Shown here: one piece after another, positions 1-10,000 of the stretch
Layout: the number at the start of each line of letters is the position of its first letter
How positions within the stretch are numbered: position 1 is the first letter of the stretch
Notes under the pieces: model-generated
Seen by the model: the letters and a program-made list of their open reading frames with translations, nothing else
Database searches by the model: none
What the model was told of the DNA's origin: nothing
From: UBA6107 sp034430175
Lineage (GTDB): Bacteria > Chloroflexota > Anaerolineae > Anaerolineales > Anaerolineaceae
DNA: 64,000 bases
Assembly: GCA_034430175.1 (NCBI GenBank)
Contig: DAOUFI010000021.1
Coordinates: forward strand, 1-64,000
Reading direction: 5' to 3'
Program-made: the position numbers and the translations under genes

Positions 1-1
1 C

Positions 2-2374
2 CGGTCAGATAACCTGAGCGATGAGAAAAAAGACAAGATTATCGACTTCCGCAGCTACGATAACAACGGAAACTGGTATATCCTGCTGGATGAAGCCCAT
101 AAAGGCGATAAGGAAGATTCCAAACGCCAGCACATCTATTCCATCCTATCGCGCAATGGGTTTCTGTTTAATTTTTCAGCCACCTTCACCGACCCGCGCG
201 ACATCATCACCACTGCGGCAAACTTCAACCTAAGCGAGTTTATTCGCAAGGGCTATGGCAAGCACATCGCTGTTTTAAAACAGGAAGTGCGCGCTTTCAG
301 AAAAGGGGATGAATACACCGACGCAGAAAAGCAGAAGATCGTCCTCAAAGCCTTAATCATGCTCACCTATTCGCGCAGCATCGAAGCCAGGGTGCGCCAG
401 GTACGCGCCGACCTGTATCATCGTCCGTTGATGATGACCCTGGTCAACTCGGTCAATACCGAAGACGCCGACCTGAAACTCTTCTTCCGTGAACTGGTGC
501 ACATTGGCAAAGGAGAAATTGACACGGAAACCTGGGAGAGCGCTAAGCGAGAACTGTTAAGTGAGCTACGCGACCGTCCCGAATTTTTATTTGAAAGTGA
601 CACCGCAATTCGGGTGGATGATCGTCTGCTTAGCGGAATCACCCAGGCGGACTTACTACGCGAGGTGTTTAACGCCACCTCGGCTGGTGAGATTGAAGTC
701 TTGACGCGCCCCTCAGACCGCCAGGAAGTGGCTTTCAAACTCAAGACCAGTGACGACCCGTTTGCCTTAATCCGCATCGGGGATATTACCGATTGGTTAA
801 AGCAAGAACTCTCAGGCTATGAAGTGAATCAGCATTTCACAGATGAGGGTTACTTTGAGCGGCTGAACCAGCCCGATTCGGATATCAACATATTACTTGG
901 GTCGCGCAGCTTCTACGAAGGTTGGGATTCCAACCGTCCCAACGTCATCACCTATATCAATATCGGCACCGGTACAGAAGCCAAGAAGTTTATCCTGCAA
1001 TCCGTTGGACGCGGCGTGCGTATCGAACCGCTCAAAAACCGACGTAAACGTCTGCGCGAATTGATCACCAGCAATACACTTCCAGATGAAGATCATGAAG
1101 TGCTTGACAGGATAAAAAATGATATCCAACCGCTGGAGAGCGTTTTTATCTTTGGCACCAATCGCGAAGCGCTCAACCTGGTGATTGGCGGCCTGGATCA
1201 GGAAGAAAAACAAGCCGGCGAGGTGGAAATCTCGCTCGAGCTCAACACAGAAGCAACACAGGGCAAACTGCTGCTGATCCCGACCTATGCTCAAAGTACC
1301 GCATTACTTTACAAAGAACGAGAGCTGGCAAAGTTCTCATTGACGCCTGACAATCTGGATTTGTTGAAAAACTATATGAACTATGTGGATGACGACCGGG
1401 TATTCTTCGCCTTGCACGAAGTCCCACCTGTCCAGATTACCGCCCTGCGTGCCAGCCTGCAAAACCCTGGTGAAACCTACCGAACGGATAACGCCCGACC
1501 TTACCGCAACCTACCGGTTCTCATCCGCCAGTCATCCAATTATTTCAACCTGCGTAACAAGGATCTGACCGGATTCAAAGAATTGGAAAACGAAATCAAC
1601 CATTTCAGACATATTAAAGTGTCCATTGAAAAAATTGGGGATTTGGAACGCAGAATTCAAAGGGTACTGCAAGCCGTCCAACTCATTCAGGAGGCGAGAG
1701 CCAAATACACAGCCGGTCAGCTTTCATTTGACGACTATGAGAATGAAGTTGATGGCTTGCGTCAGCAGCAGTCAGACACCTATTTTGCCAATAATGCCCA
1801 ACTGGAAATCAAACGGATTGCCAACCATTACTACATCCCGGTCTTGTTGAGCGAAAACGAGCGCATCGATTACATCCGCAGCGTCATCCACGTAGAAAGT
1901 GAGGTGCGCTTCTTGCGCTCTCTGGAGGAATACCTGCGCAAGAAGGATCACCGATTTAAGAACTTCGATTGGTGGTTGTTCAGTCGCGTTGATGAAACCG
2001 TTGATGACATCAACATCCCCTATTACTACCCGATTGAGAACCGTATCGCCAATTTCAAGCCCGATTTCATCTTCTGGCTTAAAAAAGGAAATCGATACCA
2101 CATCGTGTACATCGATCCTAAAGGTACTGGCCGTACGGAATACGAGCACAAGATAGATGGATACCGCGCTTTGTTCGAAGAAAATGGAGTACCCAGGGTA
2201 TTTCACCATCAAGGGTTGGAAGTCACTGTCAGTGTATTCCTCTACACCGCTGACCGGCAGTATCTGGCAGATGGATACAAGAAATATTGGTTTGATAATA
2301 TTGACCAGGTGATCGAAACGATCGATAAGCCAAATGATCCTTCGGAAGCAGCTAGTATATCAACGGAAAATTAG
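2..2374 (+). CDS. Type III restriction-like helicase-nuclease, 5'-truncated by window
   Basis: The reading frame is open from base 2, so the start and the Walker A motif lie upstream of the window. The visible part begins shortly before a DEAH box (LLDEAHKGD, about bases 92-118) followed by the motif III signature FSATFTDP, then a RecA2-type helicase region containing SVGRGVRIEP. Near the C-terminus, KPDFIFWLKKGNRYHIVYIDPKG-like spacing gives PD followed by DxK, the layout of a PD-(D/E)xK nuclease. This is the architecture of type III Res subunits, which translocate on DNA and cut it. A Mod methyltransferase would be expected upstream but is not visible. It heads a plus-strand operon with gaps of a few bases. 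Family call is firm; whether it acts with Mod or as a stand-alone helicase-nuclease is open. Confidence 0.85.
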   Translation, partial: RSDNLSDEKKDKIIDFRSYDNNGNWYILLDEAHKGDKEDSKRQHIYSILSRNGFLFNFSATFTDPRDIITTAANFNLSEFIRKGYGKHIAVLKQEVRAFRKGDEYTDAEKQKIVLKALIMLTYSRSIEARVRQVRADLYHRPLMMTLVNSVNTEDADLKLFFRELVHIGKGEIDTETWESAKRELLSELRDRPEFLFESDTAIRVDDRLLSGITQADLLREVFNATSAGEIEVLTRPSDRQEVAFKLKTSDDPFALIRIGDITDWLKQELSGYEVNQHFTDEGYFERLNQPDSDINILLGSRSFYEGWDSNRPNVITYINIGTGTEAKKFILQSVGRGVRIEPLKNRRKRLRELITSNTLPDEDHEVLDRIKNDIQPLESVFIFGTNREALNLVIGGLDQEEKQAGEVEISLELNTEATQGKLLLIPTYAQSTALLYKERELAKFSLTPDNLDLLKNYMNYVDDDRVFFALHEVPPVQITALRASLQNPGETYRTDNARPYRNLPVLIRQSSNYFNLRNKDLTGFKELENEINHFRHIKVSIEKIGDLERRIQRVLQAVQLIQEARAKYTAGQLSFDDYENEVDGLRQQQSDTYFANNAQLEIKRIANHYYIPVLLSENERIDYIRSVIHVESEVRFLRSLEEYLRKKDHRFKNFDWWLFSRVDETVDDINIPYYYPIENRIANFKPDFIFWLKKGNRYHIVYIDPKGTGRTEYEHKIDGYRALFEENGVPRVFHHQGLEVTVSVFLYTADRQYLADGYKKYWFDNIDQVIETIDKPNDPSEAASISTEN

Positions 2375-2375
2375 T

Positions 2376-2594
2376 ATGGTTTCAGATGAGAGATGTCGTA
2401 GAACAACCCAAAAGTTTCTTGCAACTGCTGAACCATCGGATGGATTCACAGAATTGTGGCGATTTCACCGTCTGGATTTAACGATGGAAAACCTGGTTTT
2501 AAAGCTCAAATATCGGCCGCTTTTCTCGGATCAGGAAATTGAAATTGCAAGAGAACGGCTTGCATCCTTTGGATTTTCGAGTAGAGAGAAATAA
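2376..2594 (+). CDS. Small hypothetical protein in helicase operon (72 aa)
   Basis: A 72-aa frame starts one base after the stop of the helicase-nuclease gene. I chose the ATG at 2376; an earlier in-frame ATG at 2334 lies inside the preceding gene. No Shine-Dalgarno sequence is evident, so translation would depend on coupling. The product is charged, with a WRFHRLDLTMENL segment and a predicted helical end (SDQEIEIARERLASFGF). I do not recognise a family. Position inside a compact operon and lack of competing frames support it as real, but it could also be a remnant. Confidence 0.45.
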   Translation: MVSDERCRRTTQKFLATAEPSDGFTELWRFHRLDLTMENLVLKLKYRPLFSDQEIEIARERLASFGFSSREK

Positions 2595-2622
2595 ATTACC
2601 TTCCTAAATCACGGGGGAACAT

Positions 2623-3249
2623 ATGCCCAAACAAAAATATTACGTCGTCTGGAAAGGCCGCAAGACCGGAGTTTTCACAACCTGGCAGGAATGCTCCGCT
2701 CAAGTGACTGGGTTCAATGGCGCAGAATACAAATCCTTTGAGAATTATGAAGCAGCCAAAGCCGCGTTTCAATCGGCTTATGATGAATATAAAGGAAAGC
2801 GTGTGCCTACGATTAGTCCAATGATGCTTGAAATCATTGGTAAACCGGTAGAGGATAGTTACTGTGTAGATGCTTCCTGTATTGGTTACCCTGGACCTCT
2901 AGAGTATCAATGCGTCCACACAACCAGCAGAAAGTTAATCTTCCATCAAGGTCCATTTGAAAATGGGAGCAACAATATTGGAGAATTCCTGGCAATCGTC
3001 CACGCGCTGGCATTGTTTAAAAAGCAGGATATTAACGTTCCGATTTACTCAGATTCGGAAACCGCCATCACCTGGGTGAAAAACAAGAAGTGCAAAACGA
3101 AATTACCTCAGGATGACAAAAACGGTGAAATTTTTGACCTGATTGCCAGAGCTGAAAATTGGTTGAATAACAATGAATACCCAAACGAGTTGCTGAAATG
3201 GGATACCAACGCCTGGGGTGAAATCCCGGCAGATTATGGAAGGAAGTAA
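2623..3249 (+). CDS. Ribonuclease HI with N-terminal viroplasmin domain
   Basis: Cleaves the RNA strand of RNA-DNA hybrids. Residues 1-60 (KYYVVWKGRKTGVF, then SFENYEAAKAAF) form a viroplasmin/Cauli_VI domain that binds hybrids. The RNase H fold follows with the acidic set D83 (CVDASC), E121 (GEFLAI), D144 (YSDSE) and probably D204 (PADYGRK; D194 is an alternative). At 208 aa it is the usual size of bacterial viroplasmin-type RNase HI. The start is supported by GGGGGAAC-type purine-rich sequence just upstream of the ATG. It lies 6 bp before a helicase gene within the operon, which is an unusual place for a housekeeping RNase H and suggests a role with the helicases. Confidence 0.9.
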   Translation: MPKQKYYVVWKGRKTGVFTTWQECSAQVTGFNGAEYKSFENYEAAKAAFQSAYDEYKGKRVPTISPMMLEIIGKPVEDSYCVDASCIGYPGPLEYQCVHTTSRKLIFHQGPFENGSNNIGEFLAIVHALALFKKQDINVPIYSDSETAITWVKNKKCKTKLPQDDKNGEIFDLIARAENWLNNNEYPNELLKWDTNAWGEIPADYGRK

Positions 3250-3255
3250 TTCTTT

Positions 3256-4998
3256 ATGTCCTCCACTTCCGACCTTCTTAACCGCTTAAAACAATTTGTT
3301 CAGGCTGAAGCTGATACTCAGTTTGCTGCCCTTGATAAGCAATGGTCCAGACCATTATCCGAACGTGTTTCCAAAGGATGGGCAATTGAAGGATTAAGGG
3401 TAGAGCATTTTGAGAAAGGACTCATTCGATTAGGCTGTGATACGAACGACTCACGTTTTCGTGAGGGAGATTTGTTGGTTTTACACCGGGGGAATCCACA
3501 AGATCCAAATGCTTTGCATGTGGAGCTTCAATATGATGCAGAAACTGAGCTTGAAGTCAGCTTGATAAATGGCAATCATTTCTTTTTAGAGGCTAACCCC
3601 GAAGGCTGGATCATAGATCAAGATTGGTTCGATTCGAGCCCATTTTATCTGGATGCCCTAAATAATGTAGCCGATTCTCTACGTGGACGTTCGGTTATCC
3701 TCCCGCTGCTTCAGGGATCTTTGACACCTAAACTTGATTATGCTCGTTATGAACGAGCTGCACAGGAATTGGAAGATACCGGACTAAATGACAGCCAAAT
3801 CGAAGCTGTTGCCCAGGCATACGCATCCGATTTATTGCATTTAATTCAAGGGCCGCCTGGAACCGGAAAAACTCTCATGCTAGCCCACCTGGCTAAGTTA
3901 TTAGTGGATGATGGACAACGCGTATTGGTGACGGCTCTCACCCATCGCGCAATTCATAATGCGCTCAACAAAATTCCAAAAGTTGATGATAGTCTCCCAG
4001 TTTGCAAAATTGGACAAAGTCGACATATCAGCGACCTGGATGTGCCAAACTTCGAGAATTTCGATCAATCACATTTCGGTGATTTGAGCAGCGGCTATAT
4101 CATTGGAGCAACTCCGTTTTCTCTACAAACCCAGCGCCTTTCGAATGTTGAGTTTGACGTCGTGTTATTTGATGAAGCGTCTCAAGTAACCCTTCCTCTG
4201 GCAATTATGGGTATGTTAGCAGGAAATAAATTCATTTTCATCGGTGATGAATACCAATTACCTCCTGTATCGATTTTTTCTGAAAAGCAGGCTAATCAAA
4301 CATCTATCTTTGCCTACTTAGCCGGCCGCGGAAACGAAACCATGTTAAACATCACCTATCGTCTCAACGATGGACTGGTTGATTGGCCTAGTCGAACTTT
4401 TTACAATAAACAGCTGAAATCCAGTGAAGACGCAGGCAAAAAACGCCTCCATTTGTCGAACCAGGCTTCGCGTTGGGATTTTGTTCTTGACCCATCTTCT
4501 CCAGCAGTATTCCTTGATCTTTGCCACCGAAATACTACCGTCCGCAGCCGTAGAGAAGCAGATATTGCCATTGAACTAATTCAAGCTCTGCTAGAACATG
4601 GTATTTCTCCAGATGAAATCGGTGTAGTTGTTCCTTATCGCGCACAAAGCCGTTTAATCCGCAGTCTTCTGCGCCGGACAATTGGTGAGGAGACAATATG
4701 GTCAAAGATTGTTGTCGATACTGTTGAACGGATGCAAGGTCAGGAACGTGAGGTTGTGTTGGTTTCTTTTGCCACGGCCAGCCCAGCCTTTGCTTCTCAA
4801 ATGGCTGACTTTCTTTTCCAACCTCAACGGCTCAACGTAGCTGTTACCCGTCCACGTACGAAACTCATCCTAATTGGCAGTCACCACATGTTGGATGGTA
4901 ATCAGTATGATGAAGAGCATGTAGATACCTTTGCATTACTGAACGATTTAATCAACAGTTGTCAAAAAATCACACTTCCTGACGGTTCCTTGGTTTAA
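3256..4998 (+). CDS. SF1 helicase, UPF1/DNA2-like (AAA_11/AAA_12)
   Basis: A 580-aa superfamily 1B-type nucleic acid helicase. Residues 1-180 form an OB/beta-rich N-terminal part ending in LNDSQIEAVAQA, the Q-motif-like start of the core. Walker A is GPPGTGKT at 199-206, Walker B DEAS at 306-309, motif III GDEYQLPP at 330-337; the C-terminal RecA domain has VDTVERMQGQE and LNVAVTRPRTKLILIGS (motifs V and VI). All residues for ATP hydrolysis and translocation are present. Separated by 6 bp from RNase HI and 2 bp from the next helicase gene, so the three are probably translated together. Family members act on RNA, DNA or hybrids; the substrate here is inferred only from the RNase H neighbour. 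Confidence 0.88.
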   Translation: MSSTSDLLNRLKQFVQAEADTQFAALDKQWSRPLSERVSKGWAIEGLRVEHFEKGLIRLGCDTNDSRFREGDLLVLHRGNPQDPNALHVELQYDAETELEVSLINGNHFFLEANPEGWIIDQDWFDSSPFYLDALNNVADSLRGRSVILPLLQGSLTPKLDYARYERAAQELEDTGLNDSQIEAVAQAYASDLLHLIQGPPGTGKTLMLAHLAKLLVDDGQRVLVTALTHRAIHNALNKIPKVDDSLPVCKIGQSRHISDLDVPNFENFDQSHFGDLSSGYIIGATPFSLQTQRLSNVEFDVVLFDEASQVTLPLAIMGMLAGNKFIFIGDEYQLPPVSIFSEKQANQTSIFAYLAGRGNETMLNITYRLNDGLVDWPSRTFYNKQLKSSEDAGKKRLHLSNQASRWDFVLDPSSPAVFLDLCHRNTTVRSRREADIAIELIQALLEHGISPDEIGVVVPYRAQSRLIRSLLRRTIGEETIWSKIVVDTVERMQGQEREVVLVSFATASPAFASQMADFLFQPQRLNVAVTRPRTKLILIGSHHMLDGNQYDEEHVDTFALLNDLINSCQKITLPDGSLV

Positions 4999-5000
4999 TA

Positions 5001-7001
5001 ATGGCCCACATCCTGCCAGAATCTCTACCCCAGGCTCTTCCAATTGAAGTTTTAAAAACTTTTCGGGTTTTGAAGACCTTACCGGATACTTTTTTTATAT
5101 GGCACCATCTCGCTCCCTGGCAGCTCAATGCACCTGATTTCCTGATAATTACGGAAAAAGGCTGCGCCCTTTTGGTAAAAGTAAGCTCATCCTCGGTGAC
5201 ACAGGCAATTTCAGCGGCCCAACTTCTTCTCCTTGATGATAATCGCCCACCACTAGGAGCTGCAGAGGCAGAAGTATTGTCTTCATTCATAAAAAAACTG
5301 GATCTACCAGATAACACACCAATCAAAACGCTTACGATCTTTCCGAATATCCCTCATAAACAGGTGCTTGAGAGCCGGATTGTCCGCCAAGACAATGAAC
5401 CAGAATGGGCCGGAAAAGAGCTGCTCTCATCAGATTCTGGATTGAAATGGGAAGACTATTTCTTACCCACACCTGTTGAAAAAGCAGTACTTGAGAAAAT
5501 CCGACAGCAATTCACACCGGAGATCGTTGTCCCTGCGGAAATGACAGTCTGTCCGAGTAATCCTCGTCGAATTCAAGCCGGCTTACAAGATTACCTCCTC
5601 GATTATGATCAGGAAGCAGCTGTAAAAATAGACTTAGATATCGAGCCTGAAGGACAAAACCTCAGTACTGATTTTCGTTTAAACATCGTCAATGGAGTGG
5701 CTGGAAGCGGTAAAACGCTAATCTTACTCTATCGGTTACGCTTACTTTATCATCTCTATCCGGATAAACAATTTCTTGTCCTTACCCATAATAAACCCCT
5801 TAGCCACGATTTGCAGAGTCGTTTCGCACGTTTGGAAGGTGCCTTACCAGCAAGAATTGAATGGTGCACATTTAATGGCTGGTGTTACAGTCATTGGCCA
5901 AAACACCCTGTTTGGAAAGAACCACTTTCGATACGCAAAAGAGAAGAAGTAATACATCAAGTATGGGGGAAAACCTTACAGGACTCTACGATCACAGAAC
6001 ACATGCTTATCAGCGAAGTTGATTGGCTAAAGGATCAGTTGCCAATAGATCAATCTGAATATCTAACAATTGACCGCCGCGGACGAGGATTTGGATTAAC
6101 TGCCGATCAGCGGATACGAATGTGGAATGCTGTGAATTCTTATCAGCAGTTGTTAGAACAACATGGATCATTGGATTGGGGTGATATACCACGAAACTTA
6201 TGGCAATTTAGTGAAGAAGGAAAAGTTACTCTTCCGCAATATGATTTCATCCTCGTGGATGAAGCTCAGTTCTTTGCTCCAATCTGGATGAACTTAATTC
6301 AAAAAGCGCTTAAGCCTCAGAATTCCCATTTATTCATGGTTGCTGATCCAACACAAGGCTTCCTTGGCAGAAGAACCACTTGGAAATCATTGGGATTGGA
6401 AGCACGTGGACATTCTCACCAACTTCGACATAGCTATCGGACTACTCGGGAGATCATGCAGTTCGCAACACTTTTTTATCGATTGCGCCTTCCTGAAGAA
6501 AGAGACGATGATGTCCTAACACCAGACATACTTAACATGCCAAACGGAGCTTTCCCTCAGATAATCACCTTGGCAAGTGCACAAGATGAAATCGCACGTG
6601 TATCTAATGAAGTCGCAGATTTTCTCAACCAGGGATATCCTCGTAAGGACTTGCTAATATTACATGCTAATGGACAGGGGACAAAAGCGCTTATTCAAGC
6701 AATCGACCATAGACTTGGTAAAAATGTCGCCATGGATCCAAAAAATACGTACCCCGGAGATTATGTAAGGGTAACTACATTGAATGCTGGCGCCGGATTA
6801 GAGAGTCCAATTGTATTTTTGGTGGGTTTGCGTGAGCTATTTGAAGAAGAACAATCTATTCGTCTTTCCGATGATGAACGAGAAGAAATCATCCGGGATA
6901 ATACCAGAAAAATCTACATGGCTACCACGCGTGCAGGGCAAAGGTTGGTATTTACTTATGTTGGCGATTTGCCGAAGGTTTTGAAGGAGTTGTTCACATA
7001 A
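5001..7001 (+). CDS. UvrD/Rep-like helicase with NERD-like N-terminus
   Basis: A 666-aa SF1A-type helicase. The first 120 residues (APDFLIITEKGCALLVKVSS at 44-63) resemble a nuclease-related NERD domain, but the expected ExK is replaced by VKV, so nuclease activity is doubtful. Walker A is GVAGSGKT at 232-239, Walker B VDEAQ at 419-423, and the C-terminal part has LRHSYRTT (motif IV), VRVTTLNAGAGLE (motif V) and YMATTRAG (motif VI). It begins 2 bp after the previous gene. The set of two different SF1 helicases plus RNase H suggests processing of unusual nucleic acid structures. Function beyond ATP-driven unwinding cannot be assigned. Confidence 0.85.
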   Translation: MAHILPESLPQALPIEVLKTFRVLKTLPDTFFIWHHLAPWQLNAPDFLIITEKGCALLVKVSSSSVTQAISAAQLLLLDDNRPPLGAAEAEVLSSFIKKLDLPDNTPIKTLTIFPNIPHKQVLESRIVRQDNEPEWAGKELLSSDSGLKWEDYFLPTPVEKAVLEKIRQQFTPEIVVPAEMTVCPSNPRRIQAGLQDYLLDYDQEAAVKIDLDIEPEGQNLSTDFRLNIVNGVAGSGKTLILLYRLRLLYHLYPDKQFLVLTHNKPLSHDLQSRFARLEGALPARIEWCTFNGWCYSHWPKHPVWKEPLSIRKREEVIHQVWGKTLQDSTITEHMLISEVDWLKDQLPIDQSEYLTIDRRGRGFGLTADQRIRMWNAVNSYQQLLEQHGSLDWGDIPRNLWQFSEEGKVTLPQYDFILVDEAQFFAPIWMNLIQKALKPQNSHLFMVADPTQGFLGRRTTWKSLGLEARGHSHQLRHSYRTTREIMQFATLFYRLRLPEERDDDVLTPDILNMPNGAFPQIITLASAQDEIARVSNEVADFLNQGYPRKDLLILHANGQGTKALIQAIDHRLGKNVAMDPKNTYPGDYVRVTTLNAGAGLESPIVFLVGLRELFEEEQSIRLSDDEREEIIRDNTRKIYMATTRAGQRLVFTYVGDLPKVLKELFT

Positions 7002-7061
7002 AAAAGTTAGCTAGAGTCAATGAGCTATTTTGCTTGATCACTGAAGTTTTTTGAGGCGTGA

Positions 7062-10000
7062 ATGAATTTAATTGAGTTTCTAAATTGTGCAAAAATTGAA
7101 GACCTGGGTCTGCCGACACAAATTATCCAAAAATTGTACGATCAAAACCTGACTGAGTTTAAAAAGGTCTATGCGTCTGTACAATCCTTTAAGGCGATTG
7201 GGAAATGCACAATTTCTGGAATGACCGATGAAGAAATGCAAATACTCAGCCAGAAATGTACTGATTTATTGGTTGCGAACGGACTGATGAAACCCAAGAA
7301 TCCTCCCGTTCCCTCCACAACTAAGACGATATCTTCATCATTAACTACTGTGAACCGCCGTACAGAAGTGCATACAGTCCGGCCTGCCTCGATAGGATCA
7401 CGGCAGCCAAAAGAAGAAAAAAAATCAGACACACATGATTTAGCGCAGTCAGTTAGGCGAACCCCGCTGGCTGAAAACCATACTCCTTCCCCACTGACTA
7501 TCTGGGAATCCCGATTAGCACCCCAGATCAGAAAGGTCGAACTGATAGGTGAAATACCCATATCGAAGGAAGAGTTGGATGATATTTCGCTTCATTTCAG
7601 CAGACTTTTCTATAACCACAGTGCGGATGAGGTCCTTAATTTTATCGGGCGAAATTACCCCGCAACCTTCCTAGTCTTTATGGTTGGGCAAGGTATATAT
7701 GGCTATAACAATGGCGATTTCTGGTCGGCATTTGAGCAGGTGCTGCGCCATCCAATTGATAGTATTGCGTTTGGCAAACTATTCGAAAAACTGATCCACC
7801 GCTTTGGGAAACCTCAATTCCGTGATCTTGTGGAGCGAGCTCGTCGTTATGTCGATCCCATTCTTGCACATGGCGGTATCCCCATTTATTGTTTGAAAGA
7901 TTTCTTTAGTAACATCGTCTTGAACTGCACAATCCGCCCGCAACTTTTCGCACTGGAAGGTGAGGAACTAGTGGAGGAGATCATTAAGCACACCACCTAC
8001 ACTGCTAATACGGATAAACCGGTACTAAATTTTTTGGAATATGGCGGCCCAACCGCAGCCAATTTGTTGGATCGCGCCAGGAAAATGCTGATTGCCTGGC
8101 AGGTGAGTCAAACATTGATGTCAGCTGAGGATTCCGGATTGCCAGCGCATATCACGCAATATTTTGCGGAATGGACACGTGAAAACGCAGCCCTTTCTTT
8201 GGAACGCGGTTCCCGAAATAGGTTGAAGCGCCCGTTATTATCGCTTGATCCCTGGGGTTTGGGCGTTTTCCTTGATCTACCTTCTCAAGCGGTTTCAGCC
8301 CTCAATATGGGTGATTTCTATTGGAAAGTGGAGGCGGGGGATTTCCACGAGGAAATTAAAGCACGTACCCAACGCAAGGGAGACAAGGTTGAAACTCGGG
8401 AAATCACCCTACGTTTGAACGAAGTCTCTGATAATATTCGTGTTGCATTTTCTCAGGGTGGTAATGACTTTGAATGGAAAATCAGCGGATATTCGCCTGA
8501 TCACTTAATCCTGGTTTTCGATCCAGATACCGGGCATATTCAAAACCACATTCAAGCACGCGTAACCTGGTTATTATATCCACGTCATCTCTCTCTTTCT
8601 GTGCAGAAAGGAGAAGGAAACCTGCTTGAAATCCTCCCTGATTTACCAGGAGAATGGTCAAAGCTGAAGCTGGAATGCTGGGATTTAACCCAAGCCACTT
8701 GTATAAGTCTGGTCGAAAATGGTGAGGTGTTTCGTGAAATCTACGTTCGCGGACAGGAAAAAATCGAACAACCCTCCTTGGTGGGAGGAAAAATCGTTCT
8801 CACGGATATGGAAGAGAATCCCATTCCCCTCTATTCAGGCGAGCCGCCGAAACTGCGCATCCCTATGGAACAATCAGAAGACATTCTCTCAGAACTCAGC
8901 AGATGGCAAATAAAACTCGATAGCGTCGGTTCAGCAGATCCGGAAGTTTCGGCTCAGATTACTTTAGCAGAACTCTCTAATAAGGATTTTGTCATTACGG
9001 ATAACATAGCGTTGATCAAATTGTCAGCGTCAAAATTTTTGACAGCCAAACCCGCGGGCACTTATCAGATTGCCATTAAAGGGCCATTAGGCAAAGACGC
9101 AACACTAACAATGCAAATTTTACCGGAGTGTGAAGTTTCAGGATTGAAAGAATTGTACATCCCGGATCGCAATCGCGGACCGGAACCAATATCATTCTTC
9201 ATTCAAACATCATTGTCAGCTGGTGTTGATAGTCTGAATGGTGCAGATGATATCAAGATCGAAACTGAGAAATCGGGATTGCATCATGTCTTGGTTCCAT
9301 CTGAAATCAGTTCTGTTGGGCTACTAGTCCGAAGAGAAACTATAAACAATCAGTTCATTCAAATGCCCATTTACTTACGTGTCAAACGGCTACGTTGGCG
9401 CCTGGTGGGTGATAATGGCCTGATGGAAAACTGGCAACAAAAAAATACTACACAACCTCTTCAAGAATTATTGCAGGAGGAATCACCACTTTTAATCGTA
9501 GATTTACCCGGAAACAATGAGGGAGAATTGAGCCTGGAATTGAATTTGTTAGATATTCAAGGAAAAAATCTCCAAAAGTTAAAGCCAGCTGATCGTTCTG
9601 TTAATCATAAGACCCGTTTTTGGCGTTTTGATCTTTCTAAAATCAAGCATTCAATGGAAATAAATGACAGCCCAATTTTCCGATTGGATCTGGTTGGGAT
9701 CAAAGATGCAAAAGTAGAAGCTGAATTTAATTTGCCGGTGCTGGTATTCACCAGAGATGTTCAGGTCATGCAGCTGCAAACAGAGGTGTATTCCTCATCT
9801 GACCAACATCATATCTTGGTGACCTGGAAGGAAAGGAAACAATTACGATCACGCGCACTGATTCTTTGGTCGCTCTTCCGTCCATGGCAGCCGCCTTTTG
9901 TTGAAAACATCCCTGATTCCGCGTGTGGAGAATACGAGTTTTCGTTATCACGAAATGAACACGCCGAAGGGATATATCGCATGCAGATGGTCGTAATCGA

